From positions 62,001-126,000 of the forward strand of contig NZ_SPPD01000005.1 of assembly GCF_004570575.1 (NCBI RefSeq): 64,000 bases of DNA, written 5' to 3'. This stretch comes from Streptococcus cuniculi (GTDB lineage Bacteria; Bacillota; Bacilli; Lactobacillales; Streptococcaceae). The notes under the pieces are model-generated. The model did no database searches, was not told the DNA's origin, and worked only from the letters and a program-made list of their open reading frames with translations. Within the stretch, counting starts at the first letter, position 1. Each line of letters begins with the position of its first letter. Made by a program: the position numbers and the translations under genes. Below, in pieces: positions 16,778-26,529 of this stretch.

Positions 16778-17112
16778 GTTTATAACTAAAGATAGACAGC
16801 TGTTCTCGCTTTAGCTAGTTAGAGCTGAGAATCCCCTTGGGGATAGCTCGCCTTATATTCATCGAACACTACGTCAGTCTCCTATTTTTGCCGCAGTCGT
16901 TGCGAATGTTGTTCGCTTTATGGATATGTAAGAAATAATCCAGTGGATTGTTTCTTTAACGAGAGTACATTCGCTTTTTTCAAGTCCTCGTATCTTGTGG
17001 AAGTCTGAATTGTGTTCGAGCTAAGCACTGTGTGCTTCAACAGTCTAGGAATAGACTGTTGAAGGTTGGAAATAGAACGAGCGATGCTCGTGTCAAAAGC
17101 CCTCGTATCTTA
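16778..17112. repeat. gene-free region of mosaic repeat modules
   Basis: No credible gene. It contains TTCGAGCTAAGCACTGTGTG (near 17010), also found near 55505 in copy D. It also holds the hairpin module ACAGTCTAGGAATAGACTGT followed by TGAAGGTTGGAAATAGAACG, shared with copies A and B. The short inverted pair CGAGCGATGCTCG follows. It looks like a degraded or composite member of the MITE-like family lacking clear outer ends. Confidence 0.55.
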
Positions 17113-17149
17113 TACTAAAACGCCCAGCTTGGTAATCCATCAAGCTGGG
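17113..17149 (-). terminator. terminator of the DUF1846 gene
   Basis: Perfect 9-bp stem CCCAGCTTG/CAAGCTGGG. On the minus strand it is followed by CGTTTTAG, 10 nt beyond the stop codon. Confidence 0.8.
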
Positions 17150-17158
17150 TATTGGTTG

Positions 17159-18646
17159 TTAAGATTTATGGTAAAACTTATTGTGCTGGTAGTTGGGGTC
17201 AAAAGTGACGTTAACCCCGAGTTTTCGTAGGACATTGCGATCCTCTTCAGGTAGGGTCACGGTAGAGTGGCATTCGCTGCCTTTCAAATTCCCCAATTGT
17301 TTCATGGCAAGGTCTGCTTCTGACTTGTTCATAGCAGTAATGGCAAGGGCAATTAGTAGCTCGCTTGAGTGGAGCCGTGGATTGCGGTTACCGAGGTGGT
17401 TGATTTTGAGGTTCTGAATCGGTTTGACATACTCAGGCTCAATCAAGTGAGTCTTCTTGTCAATCTTGGCTAGGTTTTTAATGGCATTGATGATGACAGC
17501 GGCTGAAGGGCCAAAGAGTTCAGAGGTTTTCCCTGTGACAATCTCGCCATTTGGTAGTTCAATGGCAAGCGCTGGTTGGCCAGTTGCTTCTGCTTTTTCC
17601 CGCGCAGCAATGGTCACCTTGCGGTCACTTGCTGAAACGCCTACTTCATTCATCAAGAGTTCAATCTTTTTCACAGCTGATTCCGGAACGCGCTCGGCCT
17701 TGAAATCCACCAAGGTTTGATAGTAGCGACGGATGATTTCTTCTTTTGATGCGGCAATGGCTGCCTCTTCATTGACAATCGAGTAGCCCACCATGTTGAC
17801 ACCCATGTCCGTCGGTGACGCATAAGGAGACTTGTTCAAGATGCGCTCAAAGGTTCGGTTGAGAACAGGGAAGACTTCGATGTCACGGTTGTAGTTGACC
17901 GCAGTTTTGCCATAGTTTTGCAAGTGGAAGGGGTCAATCATATTGAGGTCATCTAGGTCAGCAGTTGCTGCTTCATAGGCAAGGTTGACAGGGTGATGAA
18001 GCGGTAAATTCCAGACAGGGAAGGTTTCAAATTTAGCATATCCTGCCTTGATCCCATGTAATTGGTCATGGTAAAGCTGGGAGATACAGGTTGCCAACTT
18101 ACCAGAGCCAGGGCCGGGGGCTGTCACGACAATCAGATTGCGACTGGTTTTGATATAGTCATTTTTCCCCATACCCTCAGGAGAAATAATATGGTCAATA
18201 TCGGACGGATAGCCCTTGATAGGGTAGTGTAGATAAGATGTAATCCCATTTTTTTCCAACTGGTGGCGGAAAGCGTCAGCAGCTGGCTGGTTGGTGTACT
18301 GGGTAATGACGACAGAACCGACATAGATGCCCAAGTCATTGAAGGTATCGATTAGGCGTAATACTTCCTGATCATAGGAAATGCCTAAATCGCCCCTCGC
18401 CTTAGAATGCTCAATATTGCTAGCGTTAATGGCAATGACAATCTCTACCTGTTCCTTCAATTCTTGGAGGAGCTTGATTTTATTATCAGGTTCATAACCG
18501 GGTAGAACGCGGGCTGCGTGGAAATCTTCCAGCATTTTTCCGCCAAATTCCATATACAATTTTCCATCAAATTGCTGGATGCGTTCTAAAATATGGTCAC
18601 GCTGTAATTGTAAGTACTTTGTTGAATCAAAAGCAATTTTTTTCAC
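17159..18646 (-). CDS. DUF1846 (UPF0371) family protein
   Basis: A 495-residue cytosolic protein conserved across streptococci and clostridia; structures exist for the family but no activity is established. The conserved [13 protein letters not shown] loop (phosphate-binding-like) is near residue 180. Also visible are [16 protein letters not shown] and the C-terminal [13 protein letters not shown]. Two in-frame GTG starts exist. The one at 18655 directly abuts the AGGAGG, so I choose GTG at 18646 ([11 protein letters not shown]), which has proper spacing. Monocistronic. Confidence 0.85.
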   Translation of the reverse strand: MKKIAFDSTKYLQLQRDHILERIQQFDGKLYMEFGGKMLEDFHAARVLPGYEPDNKIKLLQELKEQVEIVIAINASNIEHSKARGDLGISYDQEVLRLIDTFNDLGIYVGSVVITQYTNQPAADAFRHQLEKNGITSYLHYPIKGYPSDIDHIISPEGMGKNDYIKTSRNLIVVTAPGPGSGKLATCISQLYHDQLHGIKAGYAKFETFPVWNLPLHHPVNLAYEAATADLDDLNMIDPFHLQNYGKTAVNYNRDIEVFPVLNRTFERILNKSPYASPTDMGVNMVGYSIVNEEAAIAASKEEIIRRYYQTLVDFKAERVPESAVKKIELLMNEVGVSASDRKVTIAAREKAEATGQPALAIELPNGEIVTGKTSELFGPSAAVIINAIKNLAKIDKKTHLIEPEYVKPIQNLKINHLGNRNPRLHSSELLIALAITAMNKSEADLAMKQLGNLKGSECHSTVTLPEEDRNVLRKLGVNVTFDPNYQHNKFYHKS

Positions 18647-18655
18647 ATTTTTCAC

Positions 18656-18960
18656 CTCCTTTAAGATTATAATAAAAAGTTTTCAAAAAGAAAACGATTT
18701 ACCATTATTTTGGTAAAAATATATTTTTAAACAAACACTTAATTTTTGTTAAACAAATCATTGACTTTTTTTTTTTAGAAAAGAAGAGTAAAATATAATT
18801 AAGTAATTGTTTAATAAAAATAAAGTTGAAAAAGCCGTGTCTATGATGCAGGTAACTGAGAATTTCTGACCACTTACTGGGGGATGCGCACCACTTGCTG
18901 AAATAGCCTTGCTTTTTGGGAAGTTACGGCTATAATAAAGCTATAAAAAGGAGAATACGT
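18656..18960. promoter_or_regulatory. divergent promoter region, DUF1846 / MFS exporter
   Basis: For the minus gene, TATAAT is read at 18671-18666 and an inverted repeat TTTACCA-N6-TGGTAAA lies upstream (18698-18717), a possible operator. For the plus gene, TTGCTT (18909-18914), 16 bp, TATAAT (18931-18936), then AAGGAG before the ATG at 18961. The central AT-rich stretch with a T13 tract shows nothing else. Confidence 0.55.
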
Positions 18961-20217
18961 ATGAAAAAGATGTTGAAAAATAGACTATTTATGCTATCAT
19001 TTGTGGCTGATATGGTGTCTAATTTTGGGGATGTCCTCTATTATTTGGCCATGATGAACTATGTTTTGCTCTTGCCAGATACCAAATTAGCTCTTTCTAT
19101 GATTACCTTGTCTGAAACTTTGCCGATTTTAGCTGGTCTCTTCATTGGGATGTGGGCGGACAAGACCAAAAATAAGCTGGATACGATTGTAGGAACCTTG
19201 GTTGTTCGGGTCTTGTTCTACGGGATTGTTGGCCTTGTCATGGGTTTTTCACCAGCCTTGTGGATCGTGGCGGTGGTCTGTGTTGTCAATCTTTTGTCAG
19301 ATATTGCGGGGCAATACGAATCCTATCTCTTTATGCCAGTGAGTTTACGAGTAATTTCAAATGAAGACCGTGAAGCGGCTTTGGCCTTTCGTCAAGGGAT
19401 TGGGGCTATCTTGCGTATCGTCTTTCAGTCTAGTGGTGCGGTCTTAATCGGAGTGATGACCTATCAGCAGTTAGCCTTTTTCAATGCAGGAACTTTTTTC
19501 CTCAGTCTCTTGATTACCCTGAGTATCCGTCCTGCTTTGAAGAAATTACTGGCTGACAATCCCTTGAAGCAAGAGGTCAAGAAGGAGGGGTCTAGAAATC
19601 TCGTTTCAGATATGAAACAGGATTTCCTTGCTTCTTATCAAGCAGTCCAAGGAATCCCTGTGTTGAAGGCGGTGATTCTAGTACTGACAGCTTTGAACGC
19701 TCTCTTTGTCGCTTTGACCCCTTTGATGATTTTATCCATAAAAGAAATGCCAGATTTTGTCATCTTTAACGGACCAATGACCATTGCGGCTGTTTCCATT
19801 ACCTATCTCGTCGGATCGATTTTGGGTAGTTTGCTGACGACCAGTTTATTTAAAGAGATGACGATTGCCAGGTTGACAAAATGGGTGGTTTATGTTCCCG
19901 TATTTCTCTTTGTGAGCTTTTACCTCCGATTTGTCTATGGTGTTTTCGTCTGCATGTTTTTGGTAGCAATCTTTGCAGGGGTGATGAACCCCAAAATCCA
20001 TGCCCTTATCTATCGTGCCTTGCCAGAATATCAACTGGCAACGATTAGCGCGGGGATTACGACCTTCGTTCAGCTAGGCATAGTGGTGATGCAGGGGGTG
20101 ATGTCTGTCTTGATTGTGCTTTGTGGTGCTAGAAGCATTTCGATGATTTTTTTCTTGCTTTCTCTTGCCCTTTTGGTCTATACTATAAGAAATGTAGCAT
20201 CTATGGTAGAAGAATAG
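18961..20217 (+). CDS. MFS family transporter
   Basis: A 418-residue protein with roughly 11-12 hydrophobic segments and the MFS loop signature GMWADKTKNK between helices 2 and 3 (about residues 61-70). It most resembles MFS drug or peptide exporters; substrate unknown. The start at 18961 (MKKMLKNRLFML) is chosen because AAGGAG lies just upstream and downstream of the promoter; an in-frame ATG at 18916 precedes the -10 box. It is followed 9 nt later by a regulator with an ArsR-like DNA-binding domain, which may control it. Confidence 0.88.
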   Translation: MKKMLKNRLFMLSFVADMVSNFGDVLYYLAMMNYVLLLPDTKLALSMITLSETLPILAGLFIGMWADKTKNKLDTIVGTLVVRVLFYGIVGLVMGFSPALWIVAVVCVVNLLSDIAGQYESYLFMPVSLRVISNEDREAALAFRQGIGAILRIVFQSSGAVLIGVMTYQQLAFFNAGTFFLSLLITLSIRPALKKLLADNPLKQEVKKEGSRNLVSDMKQDFLASYQAVQGIPVLKAVILVLTALNALFVALTPLMILSIKEMPDFVIFNGPMTIAAVSITYLVGSILGSLLTTSLFKEMTIARLTKWVVYVPVFLFVSFYLRFVYGVFVCMFLVAIFAGVMNPKIHALIYRALPEYQLATISAGITTFVQLGIVVMQGVMSVLIVLCGARSISMIFFLLSLALLVYTIRNVASMVEE

Positions 20218-20226
20218 GATCATCGT

Positions 20227-21264
20227 ATGGAATTACTGTATAGCAAACATCGTAGTGAAATTGTCGAATTTTTAATGGCTCCTTTCTATGTCCAAAAGAA
20301 ACAGATAGAGGAAGCCGAGGAGAGAAGCCAAAAAGCAAAAGAGATTTTGAAAGAGGCTCTGTTGGTGGAGCAGCAGTTGGAATCACTCTTTGAGGATATG
20401 ACTGAACGTTTACCTACTTACCTGTTTGGAGCCAATTTTAGTTTTCTCCATTATCTGTATTTTGAATTGTTAGAAGTAGGACAAGATCCCAAAACACTAG
20501 AAGAGGCTTGTCAGCTGATAGCTGAAGTTTCGCAAGAGACGGCTGAGCGGGCCCTCCGCTTTGCCTTAGTCGCAATCAGTCGAGGGGAGGACAATCAAGA
20601 GGCGGATTTGTTAGAATTGCTGGAGCAGACAGACCTAAAAGCTGAGGAGAAGTGGGAATGGTTTCAAGCCATTCGCAGGCCCTTGGACACAATTCGTGAG
20701 CAGCTCGCCTTGGTCTCAGCCGTAGCTCCCTTGTATCGTCCTTTTTACGAGCAATTTCAGAGGCAGAGAACAGAATTTGTGCAACAGTTTTCGTGTGAGG
20801 AAATCTTTGGTGAATATGGCTTGTACAAGTCGGTTTGTATCGAAGAATTGGGCTATGATGAGATTCAGTTTTTTGTCATAAGTCCTTGGTTGGTACATTT
20901 TTCCTATGTTTGCAATAGCCATTACAAGATCCATCCTGCCATCTTATGTGTATCGGTAGACATTGACAAGCTCCTCTTGACGGATCAATCGATGGACGAA
21001 GATTTGCTGACTGCGACCTTAAAAATCATGAGTGATGAGACGCGCTACAAGGTTATGGTGGCCTTAACCAAACCGCATGCTAAGAGTAAGGACATTGCAG
21101 AACAGTTGAACATTACAGGAGCAGCAGTGTCCTTTCACACTCAAAAACTCATCAATGCCAAGCTCTTGCTCTTTAACACGAATGATAAGACGGTCAAGTT
21201 TGATGCTAATAAGAGTTTGCTACGGGAAATGATTGCGAAGCTAGAAGAAGATTTTGATTTGTAA
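20227..21264 (+). CDS. ArsR-like winged-helix regulator with large N-terminal domain
   Basis: A 345-residue protein whose last ~90 residues form an ArsR-type winged helix: MSDETRYKVMVALTKP, then KDIAEQLNITGAAVSFHTQK as recognition helices. The first ~250 residues are acidic and helical, without a motif I recognise; they may bind an effector. It has no cysteine metal-site motif like classical ArsR sensors. It sits 9 nt after the MFS exporter gene with only a weak ribosome site, so it is probably cotranscribed with and acts on the exporter. That link is inferred. Confidence 0.8.
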   Translation: MELLYSKHRSEIVEFLMAPFYVQKKQIEEAEERSQKAKEILKEALLVEQQLESLFEDMTERLPTYLFGANFSFLHYLYFELLEVGQDPKTLEEACQLIAEVSQETAERALRFALVAISRGEDNQEADLLELLEQTDLKAEEKWEWFQAIRRPLDTIREQLALVSAVAPLYRPFYEQFQRQRTEFVQQFSCEEIFGEYGLYKSVCIEELGYDEIQFFVISPWLVHFSYVCNSHYKIHPAILCVSVDIDKLLLTDQSMDEDLLTATLKIMSDETRYKVMVALTKPHAKSKDIAEQLNITGAAVSFHTQKLINAKLLLFNTNDKTVKFDANKSLLREMIAKLEEDFDL

Positions 21265-21368
21265 GAGGGTTGAAGGGTTGAACCATACGGTTTAAGCCCT
21301 TTTCAAGCCCATGGCAGTTAGGAAGCAGATGTAATAGGCAAGTTCCTTGTTTACTCCCCCTGAAAGTA

Positions 21369-21377
21369 TGGTATAAT
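21369..21377 (+). promoter_or_regulatory. lysA extended -10 promoter
   Basis: TGGTATAAT at 21369-21377, with the lysA start at 21403 behind a weak GAGGTAGAG ribosome site. Confidence 0.65.
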
Positions 21378-21402
21378 AGTAAAAATTTGACGAGGTAGAG
21401 CG

Positions 21403-22650
21403 ATGACAAAAGAACCATTTATCAGTAAAGAAGCGCTAGAAGTGATTACAGAAGCCTTTCCTACTCCATTTCATCTGTATGATGAGAAAGGGATTCGTGA
21501 GAAGGCACGCGCCTTGTACCAAGCTTTTTCGTGGAACAAGGGTTTCAAGGAGTATTTTGCAGTCAAGGCCACTCCGACACCTGCTATCTTGAAGATTTTA
21601 AAAGAAGAAGGCTGCGGGGTCGATTGTGCGACCGATGTCGAGGTGATAATGAGTGAAAAGCTAGGTTTTACAGACATTATGTTTACCTCAAATGACACTC
21701 AAGGGTCGGAATTTGTCTACGCGCGGGAAGTGGGAGCGATTATCAACTTGGATGCCTATGAGCATATTTCTTTCTTGGAAGAAGTGGCGGGGATTCCAGA
21801 AGCGGTCTGCCTGCGTTACAATCCTGGCGGTGTCTTTTCACTGGGAACAGATATCATGGACCATCCGGAAGAATCAAAATTCGGCATGACCAAGGAGCAA
21901 TTGCTGCAAGGTTACCGTGAATTGAAAGAACTTGGAGTGAAAGAATTTGGTCTTCATGCCTTCTTGGCTTCTAATACCGTGACCAATGACTATTATCCAA
22001 CCTTGGCAAAACAATTATTTGAATTGGCGCTTGAGATTCGTGAGCAGACAGGTGTTGTGCTTGACTTTATCAACCTGTCTGGTGGTATTGGTGTGAACTA
22101 CCGTCCAGAGCAAGAGGCGAATGATATTGCCGCGATTGGTGAAGGGGTTCGTAAGGCCTATGAAGATGTCTTGACACCTGCGGGAATGGGTGAGGTCAAG
22201 ATCTATACCGAACTCGGGCGCTTTATGTTGGCACCTCATGGGCATTTGGTGACCAAGGTTCTCCACCGTAAGGAAACCTATCGCACCTATATTGGAGTGG
22301 ATGCCTCAGCAGCCAATCTCATGCGGCCAGCTTTCTACGGGGCTTACCATCATATCACTAATATCAGCCGTCCTGATGCCCCGGTTGAAGTGGTAGATGT
22401 GGTTGGCTCCTTGTGTGAAAACAATGACAAGTTTGCGGTGCAGCGGGACTTGCCACAGGCGGAAGTGGGCGATACGCTCGTCATTCACGATGCGGGTGCA
22501 CATGGCTTTTCCATGGGCTATAACTATAACGGTCGCCTGCGCTCGGCAGAGATTTTGCTCCAAGAAGATGGAAGCGCGCGTATGATTCGTCGGGCAGAAA
22601 AGCCAGAGGATTATTTTGCGACCTTGTATGGCTTTGATTTTGAGAAATAA
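21403..22650 (+). CDS. lysA: diaminopimelate decarboxylase
   Basis: PLP enzyme of fold type III converting meso-diaminopimelate to L-lysine, which streptococci also need for peptidoglycan cross-bridges. The 415-residue protein shows the PLP lysine Lys55 in YFAVKATPTP, the phosphate-binding NLSGGIGVNY, the catalytic CENNDKF and the DAGAHGFSMGYNYNG segment. It is monocistronic. A MITE-like element begins directly after the stop codon, replacing a normal terminator. Confidence 0.93.
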   Translation: MTKEPFISKEALEVITEAFPTPFHLYDEKGIREKARALYQAFSWNKGFKEYFAVKATPTPAILKILKEEGCGVDCATDVEVIMSEKLGFTDIMFTSNDTQGSEFVYAREVGAIINLDAYEHISFLEEVAGIPEAVCLRYNPGGVFSLGTDIMDHPEESKFGMTKEQLLQGYRELKELGVKEFGLHAFLASNTVTNDYYPTLAKQLFELALEIREQTGVVLDFINLSGGIGVNYRPEQEANDIAAIGEGVRKAYEDVLTPAGMGEVKIYTELGRFMLAPHGHLVTKVLHRKETYRTYIGVDASAANLMRPAFYGAYHHITNISRPDAPVEVVDVVGSLCENNDKFAVQRDLPQAEVGDTLVIHDAGAHGFSMGYNYNGRLRSAEILLQEDGSARMIRRAEKPEDYFATLYGFDFEK

Positions 22651-22752
22651 TACTCGTCAAAAATCAAAGTCTGACGTCGTTAACTCATCTTGCTGAACTT
22701 CAGTTCTAGCTACGATTTCGTTGCCTAGTCAGATTTTGATTTTTATAGAGTA
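22651..22752. mobile_element. MITE-like repeat, copy C (102 bp)
   Basis: The smallest copy, with the clearest ends. Left end TACTCGTCAAAAATCAAAGT then CTGAC; right end (reverse complement) TACTCTATAAAAATCAAAAT then CTGAC. About 25 bp of terminal inverted repeat with five mismatches. The interior shares GTTAACTCATCTTGCTG with copies A, B and D. It begins at the first base after the lysA stop and ends 15 nt before the next gene, whose promoter may lie in the element end (TATAGAGTATAAAG). Confidence 0.8.
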
Positions 22753-22767
22753 TAAAGAGGCTTTAAA

Positions 22768-23349
22768 ATGAAAAAGAAGAATTGGTTATGGGTATTCCCC
22801 TTGATTGCTTTAATCGGTCGTGGCGTTTACTACTATCAGCGAGAAGTCAAGCGGGAAAAAGAAGCAGAGAGAGTGCGACAAGCGCAAGTTGTTCGACAAT
22901 TTAACGAAGAACAGCAAAGAGCACAGCGCAAGCAGGTATCAGAAGGGCTGGCAAAAATCGTCGGTGATACCTATTTGAATGGCTATCAGTTGGAGAAAGA
23001 CGGGGAGACCTATACGCTGAAAGATTCGGCAGGTACAGTTGTTTTAGACCAGATTGAAGAGTATGAAAATACCCAGAGTTCTTTATTTGTATTTGTAAAA
23101 GAAGACGGTATCTATGCGGTGAATACGAAAACAAATGCCCAATATGGTCCATACCGCAGTGCCTCAGTCGTCCAGTTGGTAAAAGGTGAGCAATCCTTGT
23201 CTGAAAAGGGACTGGCTTATCGAGAAAATGATCGCATTTATGTGTTACGGCAGGATGGGCAAACGGAGGTCAAAGGCACGGAAGGAAACTTTGAGACAGC
23301 CACAACTTTCACCTACATGATTGATAGCGGCATGTTGCGGGGTGGGTAG
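22768..23349 (+). CDS. membrane-anchored hypothetical protein
   Basis: A 193-residue protein. It has a short N-terminal membrane anchor (WLWVFPLIALIGRGVYYY, residues 6-23) followed by a charged coiled-coil stretch (about 27-60: REVKREKEAERVRQAQ). A C-terminal region with WG/KWG-like beta repeats (DGETYTLKDSAGTVVLDQIE; EDGIYAVNTKTNAQYG; NDRIYVLRQDG) follows. Topology suggests an extracytoplasmic domain held to the membrane. Not recognised as a named family. Confidence 0.7.
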   Translation: MKKKNWLWVFPLIALIGRGVYYYQREVKREKEAERVRQAQVVRQFNEEQQRAQRKQVSEGLAKIVGDTYLNGYQLEKDGETYTLKDSAGTVVLDQIEEYENTQSSLFVFVKEDGIYAVNTKTNAQYGPYRSASVVQLVKGEQSLSEKGLAYRENDRIYVLRQDGQTEVKGTEGNFETATTFTYMIDSGMLRGG

Positions 23350-23411
23350 TTCTAAAAACACATCCGCTCTTTTTGTTCTCTTTTAGTCGTGAAGAACTTT
23401 TAAGATAAATC

Positions 23412-23440
23412 TTGGAAATTCCACGTAAATTTGGTATAAT
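23412..23440 (+). promoter_or_regulatory. promoter of the UPF0154 gene
   Basis: TTGGAA (23412-23417), 17 bp, TATAAT (23435-23440) preceded by TGG. Confidence 0.75.
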
Positions 23441-23481
23441 AGGGAGAATTGATTTTGTAATTTAGAAAATAGGAGATAGAT

Positions 23482-23718
23482 ATGGATCTAGGTCTTGCAA
23501 TTGTATTGATTATCGTAGCCTTTGCTGGCGGTGTTGCTTTAGGAATTTACCTGTCACGCAAACAGGTGGAAAACTACATCGCTGATAAGCCTGTTTTAGA
23601 CGAGAATGCCCTCCGTGCCATGATGAGCCAAATGGGTCAAAAACCAAGTGAAGCTAAAGTACAACAAGTGCTTCGTCAAATCAAGAGTCAGCAAAAAATC
23701 ACGACTAAGAAAAAATAA
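23482..23718 (+). CDS. UPF0154 (YneF-like) small membrane protein
   Basis: A 78-residue protein with one N-terminal transmembrane helix ([22 protein letters not shown], split about residues 3-24). A conserved cytoplasmic tail follows ([32 protein letters not shown]). Matches the YneF/UPF0154 family, of unknown role. It is normally located just before murI in streptococci, as here. A hairpin terminator follows the stop. Confidence 0.9.
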   Translation: MDLGLAIVLIIVAFAGGVALGIYLSRKQVENYIADKPVLDENALRAMMSQMGQKPSEAKVQQVLRQIKSQQKITTKKK

Positions 23719-23730
23719 TCAAGTGGGGGA

Positions 23731-23787
23731 AGTGGGACACCAGTCGAAATGTCGGAAACATCGACTGTCCTCACTCTCCTATTTTTT
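23731..23787 (+). terminator. terminator after UPF0154 gene
   Basis: Long bulged hairpin. Outer arms AGTGGGACA/TGTCCTCACT and inner arms AGTCG..ATGT/ACATCGACT enclose a CGGAA loop, followed by ATTTTTT. Confidence 0.75.
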
Positions 23788-23837
23788 AATTCGTGTGAGC
23801 TTCTCTTAGGAGGAGTTGCACTCAATAAGGAAACATT

Positions 23838-24632
23838 ATGGATAATCGACCTATTGGATTTTTAGATTCGGGTGTGGGTGGTTTGACCGTTGCGCGTGAA
23901 TTGATGCGCCAGCTGCCCCACGAAGAAATCGTGTATATTGGGGATTCTGCGAGAGCCCCTTATGGTCCGCGCCCTGCTGAACAAATCCGAGAGTACACAT
24001 GGGAATTGGTTCAGTTTTTACAAACAAAAAATGTCAAGATGATTGTCTTTGCCTGCAATACAGCAACGGCAGTTGCTTGGGAAGAAGTCAAGGCCAAGTT
24101 AGACATTCCTGTTCTCGGTGTGATTTTGCCAGGAGCATCATCGGCAATCAAGGCTTCAAAGACAGGAAAAATCGGTGTGTTAGGGACAGCCATGACCATC
24201 CAGTCAGACATCTATCGGGAAAAAATTCAGGCTCTATCTCCCGATACACAGGTGACCAGTCTTGCCTGTCCCAAGTTTGTTCCTTTGGTGGAGTCAAACA
24301 ATTACCAGTCAAGTCTAGCAAAAAAAGTGGTCTATGAAACGCTTCAAAGCATGAAAGGCATGGCCGATACGGTCGTGCTAGGTTGTACCCACTATCCCTT
24401 GCTCCGTCCCATAATCCAAAATGTCTTGGGGCAGGATGTGACCTTGATTGATAGTGGGGCAGAATGCGCACGGGACATCTCTGTCTTGCTCAATTATTTT
24501 GAAATCAACCACAGCAGAACCGCAGAGAAACCGCAACATTTCTTTTATACGACAGCTAGTCCAGCGGCCTTTCGGGAAATTGCGGAAAACTGGCTCGGAA
24601 AAGACATACAGGTGGAGCATGTAAGCCTGTGA
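23838..24632 (+). CDS. murI: glutamate racemase
   Basis: Cofactor-independent racemase that supplies D-glutamate for peptidoglycan. The 264-residue protein has the catalytic cysteines Cys73 (ACNTAT) and Cys183 (GCTHYPLL), and the N-terminal [12 protein letters not shown] and [10 protein letters not shown] motifs. Its stop overlaps the GTG that starts the damaged RdgB-domain duplicate (GTGA at 24629-24632). It heads a tightly packed run of genes through yidD. Confidence 0.97.
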   Translation: MDNRPIGFLDSGVGGLTVARELMRQLPHEEIVYIGDSARAPYGPRPAEQIREYTWELVQFLQTKNVKMIVFACNTATAVAWEEVKAKLDIPVLGVILPGASSAIKASKTGKIGVLGTAMTIQSDIYREKIQALSPDTQVTSLACPKFVPLVESNNYQSSLAKKVVYETLQSMKGMADTVVLGCTHYPLLRPIIQNVLGQDVTLIDSGAECARDISVLLNYFEINHSRTAEKPQHFFYTTASPAAFREIAENWLGKDIQVEHVSL

Positions 24633-25017
24633 CAGAAAAGATTTACAAATACAAGGACGAACAAGATTGGTATGTCGGAAGTTGGAAAGGGTTGAAGACT
24701 ATCTCAGGCTTGGGAAATGAGAGCACGACTAAACATTTTTTCTGAGTCGTGTCTGCGATCGCCTTCACGAAGCCTGCTCTCACTGCTGGAAAATGGAGAC
24801 GGGTCCCAATGGATTTTCCTTGACGATTGTGAAGAAAAGTTCCGATTTTTGTTTGCTTTCCTTTACCATCGACATCATCAATGACAATACCGAGCGCAAT
24901 CTTGAAGTAGTCGAACACCAAGGCACGGTTTTGGTGGTGGAAAAGGGGCGTCTACTCTATCTCCATTTGCCTAAGGGAGGAAGAAGAATTTTGGCGCAGA
25001 CTGTAACAAGTATTTGA
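24629..25017 (+). pseudogene. decayed duplicate of the RdgB-fusion N-terminal domain
   Basis: The reading frame from GTG 24629 ([19 protein letters not shown]) matches the start of the next gene ([19 protein letters not shown]). It stops at TGA 24743-24745 just after a T6 tract. The -1 frame then continues FLSRVCDRLHEAC...NGFSLTIVKKSSDF...DIINDNTERNLEVVEHQGTV to TGA at 25017. This parallels residues ~45-125 of the downstream protein ([19 protein letters not shown]). One frameshift therefore separates a ~128-residue stand-alone copy of that domain from being intact. Confidence 0.8.
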
Positions 25018-25039
25018 AGAAAACTGGAGTGTAGAAACG

Positions 25040-26029
25040 ATGACAGAAAAAATCTATGAATACAAAGATGCCAATGATTGGTATCTTGGCACATGGGCTG
25101 AGTTTAGCTATTTGACGTGTTTTGGTGATGATGAACACTGCGAAAGTGTTCGGAGACGTTTTTATCAGTTGCTAGAACGACTATCGCTTGAGGGCTTGCA
25201 GGTTCATGTTGTGAAATATGGCTCGGCTTTCTCCTTTTTGAACTTTCTCGTTCAAATCATCAATGAAAAGCTCAGACGCAAGTTGTCGGTTGTCCAGCAC
25301 AAGGGAGCGGTCCTCGTGATGGATGGGCAGCAGATTATCGATATTCAGCTGCCACAGGCTGGTGTAGTAGCAGAGACTTTCTTTGGTCAGGGAGATTTGC
25401 CAACAGCTGTTGGGGATACTATTTTAATTGCGACCCAAAATGAAGGAAAGACGACTGAATTCCGTCAGTTCTTTGAAAAATTGGGCTACAAGGTGGAAAA
25501 TCTCAATGTCTACCCTGAGCTGCCAGATGTGGCTGAGACAGGCGTGACCTTTGAAGAAAATGCCCGTCTTAAAGCGGAAACCATTGCTAATCTGACAGGA
25601 AAAATCGTGCTGGCAGATGATTCGGGTCTTAAGGTTGACAAACTCGGTGGTATGCCGGGTGTCTGGTCAGCACGTTTTTCTGGTCCTGACGCGACCGATG
25701 CAAGAAACAATGCCAAATTGCTCCATGAGTTGGCTATGGTCTTTGAACCAAAAGATCGTTCAGCTCAATTCCACTGTACCTTGGTTGTTGCAGCACCAAA
25801 TGTCGATAGTCTCGTTGTTGAAGCGGATTGGGATGGCTATATTGCAACTGTTCCGCAAGGGGAAAATGGATTTGGCTATGACCCGCTCTTCTTGGTAGGA
25901 GAAACAGGTCGGACAGCAGCCCAATTGAGCTTGGAGGAAAAAAATAGCCAGTCTCACCGTGCTCAAGCACTCAAAAAATTATTGGAGGTATTTCCAGCAT
26001 GGCAAGAACAGAACCTCAAACACTTTTAG
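25040..26029 (+). CDS. RdgB/HAM1 XTP/dITP diphosphatase with N-terminal extension domain
   Basis: A 329-residue fusion. Residues ~127-325 form the HAM1/RdgB domain, which hydrolyses non-canonical purine triphosphates (ITP, XTP). Visible motifs are the nucleotide-binding [47 protein letters not shown] and [11 protein letters not shown]. Residues 1-~125 form an alpha/beta domain of unknown function, repeated upstream in decayed form. Streptococcal RdgB proteins carry this extension; other bacteria usually have only the ~200-residue enzyme. Its last 31 bases overlap the phosphodiesterase gene. The ribosome site is weak. Confidence 0.92.
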   Translation: MTEKIYEYKDANDWYLGTWAEFSYLTCFGDDEHCESVRRRFYQLLERLSLEGLQVHVVKYGSAFSFLNFLVQIINEKLRRKLSVVQHKGAVLVMDGQQIIDIQLPQAGVVAETFFGQGDLPTAVGDTILIATQNEGKTTEFRQFFEKLGYKVENLNVYPELPDVAETGVTFEENARLKAETIANLTGKIVLADDSGLKVDKLGGMPGVWSARFSGPDATDARNNAKLLHELAMVFEPKDRSAQFHCTLVVAAPNVDSLVVEADWDGYIATVPQGENGFGYDPLFLVGETGRTAAQLSLEEKNSQSHRAQALKKLLEVFPAWQEQNLKHF

Positions 26030-26529
26030 TCATGAGTGATTCGCACGGCGACCGTGCCATTGTCCAAGAAGTAAAAGAACGCTATCTAGGAAAGGTCGCT
26101 GCGATGTTTCATAATGGTGATTCAGAGCTAGATGCTAAGGATTCTCTCTGGGATGGCATTTATGTGGTCAGAGGAAACTGTGATTATGACTCTGCTTATC
26201 CCAATCAACTTGTGATTCAACTGGGAGATGTGACAATTGCACAGACCCACGGACATCTGTATGGTATCAATTTTAGTTGGATGCGACTGGATTATTGGGC
26301 AGAAGAGGTAGGAGCAGACATCTGTCTCTATGGACATCTACATGTACCAGATGCCAGCGTGCGGGGCAAGACGCTCTTTGTCAATCCAGGATCCATTCGT
26401 CAACCACGGGGAATGATTCAGGAATGCCTCTATGCGATTCTTACGATTTTTGAGGACCATATCCATATTGACTATTACAATCGCGATCACCAAGTCTACG
26501 CACCACTAACAAAGGATATTCCAAGATGA
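25999..26529 (+). CDS. YfcE/MJ0936-type metallophosphoesterase
   Basis: A 176-residue calcineurin-like phosphodiesterase. All metal motifs are present: SDSHGD (13-18), NGDSE, RGNCD, THGH and GHLH with a trailing [10 protein letters not shown]. Physiological substrate unknown; relatives hydrolyse phosphodiester model compounds. The start overlaps rdgB by 31 nt and the stop overlaps the next gene by ATGA, so it is translationally coupled both ways. Confidence 0.92.
   Translation: MARTEPQTLLVMSDSHGDRAIVQEVKERYLGKVAAMFHNGDSELDAKDSLWDGIYVVRGNCDYDSAYPNQLVIQLGDVTIAQTHGHLYGINFSWMRLDYWAEEVGADICLYGHLHVPDASVRGKTLFVNPGSIRQPRGMIQECLYAILTIFEDHIHIDYYNRDHQVYAPLTKDIPR

Noticed and set aside
24148..24471. 107-codon frame antisense to murI
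   Set aside because: A shadow of the murI coding frame with no ribosome site or family similarity.
24629..25017. Programmed -1 frameshift rather than a pseudogene
   Set aside because: The T6 tract lacks a convincing X-XXY-YYZ site in frame and a downstream stimulator hairpin. Simple decay is the more economical reading, though an allele survey could change this.
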